NCBI GenBank assembly: GCA_947034895.1
Contig: OX344763.1
Location: forward strand, 59,043,093 to 59,107,092
Length of the DNA: 64,000 nt
Direction: 5' to 3'
From: Rhytidiadelphus loreus
Taxonomy: Eukaryota > Streptophyta > Bryopsida > Hypnales > Hylocomiaceae
Shown here: one piece after another, positions 49,932 to 62,600 of the stretch
Layout: every line of letters begins with the position of its first letter
Position numbering within the stretch: position 1 is the stretch's first letter
Made by a program: the position numbers and the translations under genes
Notes under the pieces: generated by a model
The model's database searches: none
What the model saw: only the letters and a program-made list of their open reading frames with translations
What the model was told of the DNA's origin: nothing

Positions 49932-52900
49932 CCTAAACTCATGAATTAATCAAAAAAATATATAATTGGTGGTCACGATGAATGACTTTCTAGTACGTGG
50001 AAATGAAATATTCGTGCACGAACATTGCCCTCTATTTTAAAGTCGATAAAATTGTAATCTCATGGAATTCATGTACAGAAATCTGGGAAAGAGGTTGTGC
50101 AAGTTGCAAGTGCTCCTAAACTCATGAATTAATCAAAAAAATATATAATTGGTGGTCACGATGAATGACTTTCTAGTACGTGGAAATGAAATATTCGTGC
50201 ACGAATCTAGCCCTCTATTTTAAAGTCCAAAATATTGTAATCTCATGGAATTCATGTACAGAAATCTGGGAAAGAGGTTGTGCAAGTTGCAAGTGCTCCT
50301 AAACTCATGAATTATTCAAAAAAATATATAATTGGTGGTCACGATGAATGACTTTCTAGTACGTGAAAATGCAATATTCGAGGACGAATCTAGCCCTCTA
50401 TTTTAAAGTCCAAAATATTGTAATCTCATGGAATTCATGTACAGAAATCTGGGAAAGAGGTTGTGCAAGTTGCAAGTGCTCCTAAATTCATGAATTTATC
50501 AAAAAAATATATAATTGGTGGTCACGATGAATGACTTTCTAGTACGTGGAAATGAAATATTCCTGCAGGAACCTTGCCCTGTATTTTAAAGTCGACAAAA
50601 TTGTAATCTCTTGGAATTCATGTACAGAAATCTGGGAAAGAGGTTGTGCAAGTTGCAAGTGCTCCTAAACTCATGAATTATTCAAAAAAATATATAATTG
50701 GTGGTCACGATGAATGACTTTCTAGTACGTGGAAATGCAATATTCGTGCACGAACCTGGCCCTCTATTTTAAAGTCCAAAATACTGTAATCTCATGGAAT
50801 TCATGTACAGAAATCGGGGAAAGAGGTTGTACAAGTTGCAAGTGCTCCTAAACTCATGAATTAATCAAAAAAATATATAATTGGTGGTCACGATGAATGA
50901 CTTTCTAGTACGTGGAAATGAAATATTCGTGCACGAACATTGCCCTCTATTTTAAAGTCGATAAAACTGTAATCTCATGGAATTCATGTACAGAAATCTG
51001 GGAAAGAGGTTGTGCAAGTTGCAAGTGCTCCTAAACTCATGAATTAATCAAAAAAATATATAATTGGTGGTCACGATGAATGACTTTCTAGTACGTGGAA
51101 ATGAAATATTCGTGCACGAACCTGGCCCTGTATTTTAAAGTCGACAAAATTGTAATCTCATGGAATTCATGTACAGAAATCTGGAAAAGAGGTTGTACAA
51201 GTTGCAAGTGCTCCTAAACTCATGAATTAATCAAAAAAATATATAATTGGTGGTCACGATGAATGACTTTCTAGTACGTGGAAATGAAATATTCGTGCAC
51301 GAACCTGGCCCTGTATTTTAAAGTCGACAAAATTGTAATCTCATGGAATTCATGTACAGAAATCTGGAAAAGAGGTTGTACAAGTTGCAAGTGCTCCTAA
51401 ACTCATGAATTAATCAAAAAAATATATAATTGGTGGTCACGATGAATGACTTTCTAGTACGTGGAAATGAAATATTCGTGCACGAACATTGCCCTGTATT
51501 TTAAAGTCGACAAAATTGTAATCTTATGGAATTCATGTACAGAAATCAGGAAAAGAGGTTGTACAAGTTGCAAGTGCTCCTAAACTCATGAATTAATCAA
51601 AAAAATATATAATTGGTGGTCACGATGAATGACTTTCTAGTACGTGGAAATGCAATATTCGTGGACGAATCTAGCCCTCTATTTTAAAGTCGAAAATATT
51701 GTAATCTCATGGAATTCATGTACAGAAATCTGGAAAAGAGGTTGTGCAAGTTGCAAGTGCTCCTAAACTCATGAATTAATCAAAAAAATATATAATTGGT
51801 GGTCACGATGAATGACTTTCTAGTACGTGGAAATGAAATATTCGTGCACGAACCTGGCCCTGTATTTTAAAGTCGACAAAATTGTAATCTTATGGAATTC
51901 ATGTACAGAAATCAGGAAAAGAGGTTGTACAAGTTGCAAGTGCTCCTAAACTCATGAATTAATCAAAAAAATATATAATTGGTGGTCACGATGAATGACT
52001 TTCTAGTACGTGGAAATGCAATATTCGTGGACGAATCTAGCCCTCTATTTTAAAGTCCAAAATATTGTAATCTCATGGAATTCATGTACAGAAATCTGGG
52101 AAAGAGGTTGTGCAAGTTGCAAGTGCTCCTAAATTCATGAATTTATCAAAAAAATATATAATTGGTGGTCACGATGAATGACTTTCTAGTACGTGGAAAT
52201 GAAATATTCCTGCAGGAACCTTGCCCTGTATTTTAAAGTCGACAAAATTGTAATCTCTTGGAATTCATGTACAGAAATCTGGGAAAGAGGTTGTGCAAGT
52301 TGCAAGTGCTCCTAAACTCATGAATTATTCAAAAAAATATATAATTGGTGGTCACGATGAATGACTTTCTAGTACGTGGAAATGAAATATTCGTGCACGA
52401 ACCTGGCCCTCTATTTTAAAGTCCAAAATACTGTAATCTCATGGAATTCATGTACAGAAATCGGGGAAAGAGGTTGTACAAGTTGCAAGTGCTCCTAAAC
52501 TCATGAATTAATCAAAAAAATATATAATTGGTGGTCACGATGAATGACTTTCTAGTACGTGGAAATGAAATATTCGTGCACGAACATTGCCCTCTATTTT
52601 AAAGTCGATAAAACTGTAATCTCATGGAATTCATGTACAGAAATCTGGGAAAGAGGTTGTGCAAGTTGCAAGTGCTCCTAAACTCATGAATTAATCAAAA
52701 AAATATATAATTGGTGGTCACGATGAATGACTTTCTAGTACGTGGAAATGAAATATTCGTGCACGAACCTGGCCCTGTATTTTAAAGTCGACAAAATTGT
52801 AATCTCATGGAATTCATGTACAGAAATCTGGGAAAGAGGTTGTGCAAGTTGCAAGTGCTCCTAAACTCATGAATTAATCAAAAAAATATATAATTGGTGG

Positions 52901-55900
52901 TCACGATGAATGACTTTCTAGTACGTGGAAATGAAATATTCCTGCAGGAACTTGGCCCTGTATTATGAAGTCGACAAAATTGTAATCTCATGGAATTCAT
53001 GTACAGAAATCTGGAAAAGAGGTTGTACAAGTTGCAAGTGCTCCTAAACTCATGAATTAATCAAGAAAATATATAATTGGTGGTCACGATGAATGACTTT
53101 CTAGTACGTGGAAATGAAATATTCGTGCACGAACCTGGCCCTGTATTTTAAAGTCGACAAAATTGTAATCTTATGGAATTCATGTACAGAAATCAGGAAA
53201 AGAGGTTGTACAAGTTGCAAGTGCTCCTAAATTCATGAATTAATCAAAAAAATATATAATTGGTGGTCACGATGAATGACTTTCTAGTACGTGGAAATGA
53301 AATATTCCTGCAGGAACCTTGCCCTGTATTTTAAAGTCGACAAAATTGTAATCTCTTGGAATTCATGTACAGAAATCTGGGAAAGAGGTTGTGCAAGTTG
53401 CAAGTGCTCCTAAACTCATGAATTATTCAAAAAAATATATAATTGGTGGTCACGATGAATGACTTTCTAGTACGTGGAAATGAAATATTCGTGCACGAAC
53501 ATTGCCCTCTATTTTAAAGTCGATAAAACTGTAATCTCATGGAATTCATGTACAGAAATCTGGGAAAGAGGTTGTGCAAGTTGCAAGTGCTCCTAAACTC
53601 ATGAATTAATCAAAAAAATATATAATTGGTGGTCACGATGAATGACTTTCTAGTACGTGGAAATGCAATATTCGTGGACGAATCTAGCCCTCTATTTTAA
53701 AGTCGAAAATATTGTAATCTCATGGAATTCATGTACAGAAATCTGGAAAAGAGGTTGTGCAAGTTGCAAGTGCTCCTAAACTCATGAATTAATCAAAAAA
53801 ATATATAATTGGTGGTCACGATGAATGACTTTCTAGTACGTGGAAATGAAATATTCGTGCACGAACCTGGCCCTGTATTTTAAAGTCGACAAAATTGTAA
53901 TCTTATGGAATTCATGTACAGAAATCAGGAAAAGAGGTTGTACAAGTTGCAAGTGCTCCTAAACTCATGAATTAATCAAAAAAATATATAATTGGTGGTC
54001 ACGATGAATGACTTTCTAGTACGTGGAAATGCAATATTCGTGGACGAATCTAGCCCTCTATTTTAAAGTCCAAAATATTGTAATCTCATGGAATTCATGT
54101 ACAGAAATCTGGGAAAGAGGTTGTGCAAGTTGCAAGTGCTCCTAAACTCATGAATTATTCAAAAAAATATATAATTGGTGGTCACGATGAATGACTTTCT
54201 AGTACGTGAAAATGCAATATTCGAGGACGAATCTAGCCCTCTATTTTAAAGTCCAAAATATTGTAATCTCATGGAATTCATGTACAGAAATCTGGGAAAG
54301 AGGTTGTGCAAGTTGCAAGTGCTCCTAAATTCATGAATTTATCAAAAAAATATATAATTGGTGGTCACGATGAATGACTTTCTAGTACGTGGAAATGAAA
54401 TATTCCTGCAGGAACCTTGCCCTGTATTTTAAAGTCGACAAAATTGTAATCTCTTGGAATTCATGTACAGAAATCTGGGAAAGAGGTTGTGCAAGTTGCA
54501 AGTGCTCCTAAACTCATGAATTATTCAAAAAAATATATAATTGGTGGTCACGATGAATGACTTTCTAGTACGTGGAAATGAAATATTCGTGCACGAACCT
54601 GGCCCTCTATTTTAAAGTCCAAAATACTGTAATCTCATGGAATTCATGTACAGAAATCGGGGAAAGAGGTTGTACAAGTTGCAAGTGCTCCTAAACTCAT
54701 GAATTAATCAAAAAAATATATAATTGGTGGTCACGATGAATGACTTTCTAGTACGTGGAAATGAAATATTCGTGCACGAACATTGCCCTCTATTTTAAAG
54801 TCGATAAAACTGTAATCTCATGGAATTCATGTACAGAAATCTGGGAAAGAGGTTGTGCAAGTTGCAAGTGCTCCTAAACTCATGAATTAATCAAAAAAAT
54901 ATATAATTGGTGGTCACGATGAATGACTTTCTAGTACGTGGAAATGAAATATTCGTGCACGAACCTTGCCCTCTATTTTAAAGTCGATAAAATTGTAATC
55001 TCATGGAATTCATGTACAGAAATCTGGGAAAGAGGTTGTACAAGTTGCAAGTGCTCCTAAATTCATTAATTAATCAAAAAAATATATAATTGGTGGTCAC
55101 GATGAATGACTTTCTAGTACGTGGAAATGAAATATTCGTGCACGAACCTAGCCCTCTATTTTAAAGTCCAAAATATTGTAATCTCATGGAATTCATGTAC
55201 AGAAATCTGGAAAAGAGGTTGTACAAGTTGCAAGTGCTCCTAAACTCATGAATTAATCAAAAAAATATATAATTGGTGGTCACGATGAATGACTTTCTAG
55301 TACGTGGAAATGAAATATTCGTGCACGAACATTGCCCTCTATTTTAAAGTCGATAAAATTGTAATCTCATGGAATTCATGTACAGAAATCTGGGAAAGAG
55401 GTTGTGCAAGTTGCAAGTGCTCCTAAACTCATGAATTAATCAAAAAAATATATAATTGGTGGTCACGATGAATGACTTTCTAGTACGTGGAAATGAAATA
55501 TTCGTGCACGAACATTGCCCTCTATTTTAAAGTCGATAAAATTGTAATCTCATGGAATTCATGTACAGAAATCTGGGAAAGAGGTTGTGCAAGTTGCAAG
55601 TGCTCCTAAACTCATGAATTAATCAAAAAAATATATAATTGGTGGTCACGATGAATGACTTTCTAGTACGTGGAAATGAAATATTCCTGCAGGAACTTGG
55701 CCCTGTATTATGAAGTCGACAAAATTGTAATCTCATGGAATTCATGTACAGAAATCTGGAAAAGAGGTTGTACAAGTTGCAAGTGCTCCTAAACTCATGA
55801 ATTAATCAAGAAAATATATAATTGGTGGTCACGATGAATGACTTTCTAGTACGTGGAAATGAAATATTCGTGCACGAACCTGGCCCTGTATTTTAAAATC

Positions 55901-58900
55901 GACAAAATTGTAATCTTATGGAATTCATGTACAGAAATCAGGAAAAGAGGTTGTACAAGTTGCAAGTGCTCCTAAACTCATGAATTAATCAAAAAAATAT
56001 ATAATTGGTGGTCACGATGAATGACTTTCTAGTACGTGGAAATGAAATATTCGTGCACGAACCTGGCCCTGTATTTTAAAGTCGACAAAATTGTAATCTT
56101 ATGGAATTCATGTACAGAAATCTGGAAAAGAGGTTGTACAAGTTGCAAGTGCTCCTAAACTCATGAATTAATCAAGAAAATATATAATTGGTGGTCACGA
56201 TGAATGACTTTCTAGTACGTGGAAATGAAATATTCGTGCACGAACCTGGCCCTGTATTTTAAAGTCGACAAAATTGTAATCTTATGGAATTCATGTACAG
56301 AAATCAGGAAAAGAGGTTGTACAAGTTGCAAGTGCTCCTAAACTCATGAATTAATCAAAAAAATATATAATTGGTGGTCACGATGAATGACTTTCTAGTA
56401 CGTGGAAATGCAATATTCGTGGACGAATCTAGCCCTCTATTTTAAAGTCCAAAATATTGTAATCTCATGGAATTCATGTACAGAAATCTGGGAAAGAGGT
56501 TGTGCAAGTTGCAAGTGCTCCTAAACTCATGAATTAATCAAAAAAATATATAATTGGTGGTCACGATGAATGACTTTCTAGTACGTGAAAATGCAATATT
56601 CGAGGACGAATCTAGCCCTCTATTTTAAAGTCCAAAATATTGTAATCTCATGGAATTCATGTACAGAAATCTGGGAAAGAGGTTGTGCAAGTTGCAAGTG
56701 CTCCTAAACTCATGAATTAATCAAAAAAATATATAATTGGTGGTCACGATGAATGACTTTCTAGTACGTGGAAATGAAATATTCCTGCAGGAACCTTGCC
56801 CTGTATTTTAAAGTCGACAAAATTGTAATCTCTTGGAATTCATGTACAGAAATCTGGGAAAGAGGTTGTGCAAGTTGCAAGTGCTCCTAAACTCATGAAT
56901 TAATCAAAAAAATATATAATTGGTGGTCACGATGAATGACTTTCTAGTACGTGGAAATGAAATATTCGTGCACGAACCTGGCCCTCTATTTTAAAGTCCA
57001 AAATACTGTAATCTCATGGAATTCATGTACAGAAATCGGGGAAAGAGGTTGTACAAGTTGCAAGTGCTCCTAAACTCATGAATTAATCAAAAAAATATAT
57101 AATTGGTGGTCACGATGAATGACTTTCTAGTACGTGGAAATGAAATATTCGTGCACGAACATTGCCCTCTATTTTAAAGTCGATAAAACTGTAATCTCAT
57201 GGAATTCATGTACAGAAATCTGGGAAAGAGGTTGTGCAAGTTGCAAGTGCTCCTAAACTCATGAATTAATCAAAAAAATATATAATTGGTGGTCACGATG
57301 AATGACTTTCTAGTACGTGGAAATGAAATATTCGTGCACGAACCTGGCCCTGTATTTTAAAGTCGACAAAATTGTAATCTCATGGAATTCATGTACAGAA
57401 ATCTGGAAAAGAGGTTGTACAAGTTGCAAGTGCTCCTAAACTCATGAATTAATCAAAAAAATATATAATTGGTGGTCACGATGAATGACTTTCTAGAACG
57501 TGGAAATGAAATATTCGTGCACGAACCTGGCCCTGTATTTTAAAGTCGACAAAATTGTAATCTCATGGAATTCATGTACAGAAATCTGGAAAAGAGGTTG
57601 TACAAGTTGCAAGTGCTCCTAAACTCATGAATTAATCAAAAAAATATATAATTGGTGGTCACGATGAATGACTTTCTAGTACGTGGAAATGAAATATTCG
57701 TGCACGAACATTGCCCTCTATTTTAAAGTCGATAAAATTGTAATCTCATGGAATTCATGTACAGAAATCTGGAAAAGAGGTTGTACAAGTTGCAAGTGCT
57801 CCTAAACTCATGAATTAATCAAAAAAATATATAATTGGTGGTCACGATGAATAACTTTCTAGTACGTGGAAATGAAATATTCGTGCACGAACATTGCCCT
57901 CTATTTTAAAGTCGATAAAATTGTAATCTCATGGAATTCATGTACAGAAATCTGGGAAAGAGGTTGTGCAAGTTGCAAGTGCTCCTAAACTCATGAATTA
58001 ATCAAAAAAATATATAATTGGTGGTCACGATGAATGACTTTCTAGTACGTGGAAATGAAATATTCGTGCACGAACATTGCCCTCTATTTTAAAGTCGATA
58101 AAATTGTAATCTCATGGAATTCATGTACAGAAATCTGGGAAAGAGGTTGTGCAAGTTGCAAGTGCTCCTAAACTCATGAATTAATCAAAAAAATATATAA
58201 TTGGTGGTCACGATGAATGACTTTCTAGTACGTGGAAATGAAATATTCCTGCACGAACCTGGCCCTGTATTATGAAGCCGACAAAATTGTAATCTCATGG
58301 AATTCATGTACAGAAATCTGGAAAAGAGGTTGTACAAGTTGCAAGTGCTCCTAAACTCATGAATTAATCAAGAAAATATATAATTGGTGGTCACGATGAA
58401 TGACTTTCTAGTACGTGGAAATGAAATATTCGTGCACGAACCTGGCCCTGTATTTTAAAGTCGACAAAATTGTAATCTTATGGAATTCATGTACAGAAAT
58501 CAGGAAAAGAGGTTGTACAAGTTGCAAGTGCTCCTAAACTCATGAATTAATCAAAAAAATATATAATTGGTGGTCACGATGAATGACTTTCTAGTACGTG
58601 GAAATGAAATATTCCTGCATGAACCTGGCCCTGTATTTTAAAGTCGACAAAATTGTAATCTCATGAAATTCATTGAAAGAAATCTGGGAAAGAGGTTGTG
58701 CAAGTTGCAAGTGCTCCTAAACTCATGAATTAATCAAAAAAATATATAATTGGTGGTCACGATGAATGACTTTCTAGTACGTGGAAATGAAATATTCCTG
58801 CACGAACCTGGCCCTGTATTATGAAGCCGACAAAATTGTAATCTCATGGAATTCATGTACAGAAATCTGGAAAAGAGGTTGTACAAGTTGCAAGTGCTCC

Positions 58901-59640
58901 TAAACTCATGAATTAATCAAGAAAATATATAATTGGTGGTCACGATGAATGACTTTCTAGTACGTGGAAATGAAATATTCGTGCACGAACCTTGCCCTGT
59001 ATTTTAAAGTCGACAAAATTGTAATCTCTTGGAATTCATGTACAGAAATCTGGGAAAGAGGTTGTGCAAGTTGCAAGTGCTCCTAAACTCATGAATTATT
59101 CAAAAAAATATATAATTGGTGGTCACGATGAATGACTTTCTAGTACGTGGAAATGCAATATTCGTGCACGAACCTGGCCCTCTATTTTAAAGTCCAAAAT
59201 ACTGTAATCTCATGGAATTCATGTACAGAAATCGGGGAAAGAGGTTGTACAAGTTGCAAGTGCTCCTAAATTCATGAATTAATCAAAAAAATATATAATT
59301 GGTGGTCACGATGAATGACTTTCTAGTACGTGGAAATGAAATATTCCTGCAGGAACCTTGCCCTGTATTTTAAAGTCGACAAAATTGTAATCTCTTGGAA
59401 TTCATGTACAGAAATCTGGGAAAGAGGTTGTACAAGTTGCAAGTGCTCCTAAATTCATGAATTAATCAAAAAAATATATAATTAGTGGTCACGATGAATG
59501 ACTTTCTAGTACGTGAAAATGCAATATTCGTGGACGAATCTAGCCCTCTCTTTTAAAGTCCAAAATATTGTAATCTCATGGAATTCATGTACAGAAATCT
59601 GGGAAAGAGGTTGTGCAAGTTGCAAGTGCTCCTAAATTCA
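49932..59640 (+). repeat. Domain C, last part: mosaic of reshuffled blocks
   Basis: About 53 monomers built from a small set of types: GCACGAACATTGCC-GATAAAACTG, TTCCTGCAGG-CTCTTGGAATTC, AAATCGGGGAAAG, AATCTTATGG-AATCAGGAAAAG and GTGGACGAATCTAGCC. Blocks recur at several spacings. GAATTTATC monomers lie at 50492, 52139 and 54335 (9 and 12 monomers). TTCGAGGACG lies at 50379, 54222 and 56601 (21 and 13 monomers). CAGGAACTTGGCCCTGTATTATG lies at about 52944 and 55689 (15 monomers). No single period dominates and no non-satellite sequence is present. Confidence 0.82.
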
Positions 59641-62600
59641 TGAATTAATCAAAAAAATATATAATTGGTGGTCACGATGAATGACTTTCTAGTACGTGGA
59701 AATGAAATATTCGTGCATGAACCTGGCCCTCTATTTTAAAGTCCACAAAAATGTAATCTCATGGAATTCATGTACAGAAATCTGGGAAAGAGGTTGTGCA
59801 TGTTGCAAGTGCTCCTAAACTCATGAATTAATCAAAAAAATATATAATTGGGAGTCACGATGAATGACTTTCTAGTACGTGGAAATGAAATATTCGTGCA
59901 CGAACCTTGCCCTGTATTTTAAAGTCCAAAATATTGTAATCTCATGGAAATCATGTACAGAAATCTGTGAAAGAGGTTGTGCACGTTGCAAGTGCTCCTA
60001 AATTCATGAATTAATCAAAAAAATATATAATTGGTGGTCACGATGAATGACTTTCTAGTACGTGGAAATGAAATATTCCTGCACGAACCTTGCCCTGTAT
60101 TTTAAAGTCGACAAAATTGTAATCATATGGAATTCATGTACAGAAATCTGGGAAAGAGGTTGTACAAGTTGCAAGTGCACCTAAACTCATGAATTAATCA
60201 AAAAAATATATAATTGGTGGTCACGATGAATGACCTTCTAGTACGTGGAAATGAAATATTCGTGCACGAACCTCGCCCTCTATTTCAAAGTCGATAAAAT
60301 TGTAATCTCATGGAATTCATGTACAGTAATCTGGGAAAGAGGTTGTGCAAGTTGCAAGTGCTCCTAAACTCATGAATTAATCAACAAAATATATAATTGG
60401 GAGTCACGATGAATGACTTTCTAGTACGTGGAAATGAAATATTCATGCACGAACCTTGCCCTGTATTTTAAAGTCGACAAAATTGTAATCTCATGAAATT
60501 CATGTACAGAAATCTGGGAAAGAGGTTGTGCAAGTTGCAAGTGCTCCTAAACTCATGAATTAATCAAGAAAATATATAATTGGTGGTCACGATGAATGAC
60601 TTTCTAGTACGTGGAAATGAAATATTCGTGCATGAACCTGGCCCTCTATTTTAAAGTCCACAAAATTGTAATCTCATGAAATTCATGTACAGAAATCTGG
60701 GAAAGAGGTTGTGCACGTTGCAAGTGCTCCTAAATTCATGAATTAATCAAAAAAATATATAATTGGTGGTCACGATGAATAACTTTCTAGTACGTGGAAA
60801 TGAAATATTCGTGCATGAACCTGGCCCTCTATTTTAAAGTCCACAAAATTGTAATCTCATGAAATTCATTGATAGAAATCTGGGAAAGAGGTTGTGCAAG
60901 TTGCAAGTGCTCCTAAACTCATGAATTAATCAACAAAATATATAATTGGGAGTCACGATGAATGACTTTCTAGTACGTGGAAATGAAATATTCGTGCATG
61001 AACCTGGCCCTCTATTTTAAAGTCCACAAAATTGTAATCTCATGAAATTCATTGATAGAAATCTGGGAAAGAGGTTGTGCAAGTTGCAAGTGCTCCTAAA
61101 CTTATGAATTAATTAAAAAAATATATAATTGGGAGTCACGATGAATGACTTTCTAGTACGTGGAAATGAAATATTCATGCACGAACCTTGCCCTGTATTT
61201 TAAAGTCGACAAAATTGTAATCTCATGAAATTCATGTACAGAAATCTGGGAAAGAGGTTGTGCAAGTTGCAAGTGCTCCTAAACTCATGAATTAATCAAC
61301 AAAATATATAATTGGGAGTCACGATGAATGACTTTCTAGTACGTGGAAATGAAATATTCCTGCACGAACCTTGCCCTGTATTTTAAAGTTGACAAAATTG
61401 TAATCTCATGGAATTCATGTACAGAAATCTGGGAAAGAGGTTGTGCACGTTGCAAGTGCTCCTAAACTCATGAATTAATCAAAAAAATATATAATTGGTG
61501 GTCACGATGAATGACTTTCTAGTACGTGGAAATGAAATATTCCTGCACGAACCTCGCCCTGTATTTTAAAGTCGACAAAATTGTAATCTCATGGAATTCA
61601 TGTACAGAAATCTGTGAAAGAGGTTGTGCAAGTTGCAAGTGCTCCTAAATTCATGAATTAATCAAAAAAATATATAATTGGTGGTCACGATGAATGACTT
61701 TCTAGTACGTGGAAATGAAATATTCCTGCACGAACCTTGCCCTGTATTTTAAAGTCGACAAAATTGTAATCTCATGGAATTCATGTACAGAAATCTGGGA
61801 AAGAGGTTGTACAAGTTGCAAGTGCACCTGAACTCATGAATTAATCAAAAAAATATATAATTGGTGGTCACGATGAATGACTTTCTAGTACGTGGAAATG
61901 AAATATTCGTGCACGAACCTTGCCCTCTATTTTAAAGTCGATAAAATCGTAATCTCATGGAATTCATGTACAGAAATCTGGGAAAGAGGTTGTACAAGTT
62001 GCAAGTGCTCCTAAATTCATTAATTAATCAAAAAAATATATAATTGGTGGTCACGATGAATGACTTTCTAGTACGTGGAAATGAAATATTCGTGCACGAA
62101 CCTTGCCCTGTATTTTAAAGTCGATAAAATTGTAATCTCATGGAATTCATGTACAGAAATCTGGGAAAGAGGTTGTGCACGTTGCAAGTGCTCCTAAACT
62201 CATGAATTAATCAAAAAAATATATAATTGGTGGTCACGATGAATGACTTTCTAGTACGTGGAAATGAAATATTCGTGCATGAACCTGGCCCTCTATTTTA
62301 AAGTCCACAAAATTGTAATCTCATGAAATTCATTGATAGAAATCTGGGAAAGAGGTTGTGCAAGTTGCAAGTGCTCCTAAACTCATGAATTAATCAAAAA
62401 AATATATAATTGGGAGTCACGATGAATGACTTTCTAGTACGTGGAAATGAAATATTCGTGCACGAACCTAGCCCTCTATTTTAAAGTTGACAAAATTGTA
62501 ATCTCATGGAATTCATGTACAGAAATCTGGGAAAGAGGTTGTGCACGTTGCAAGTGCTCCTAAACTCATGAATTAATCAAGAAAATATATAATTGGGAGT

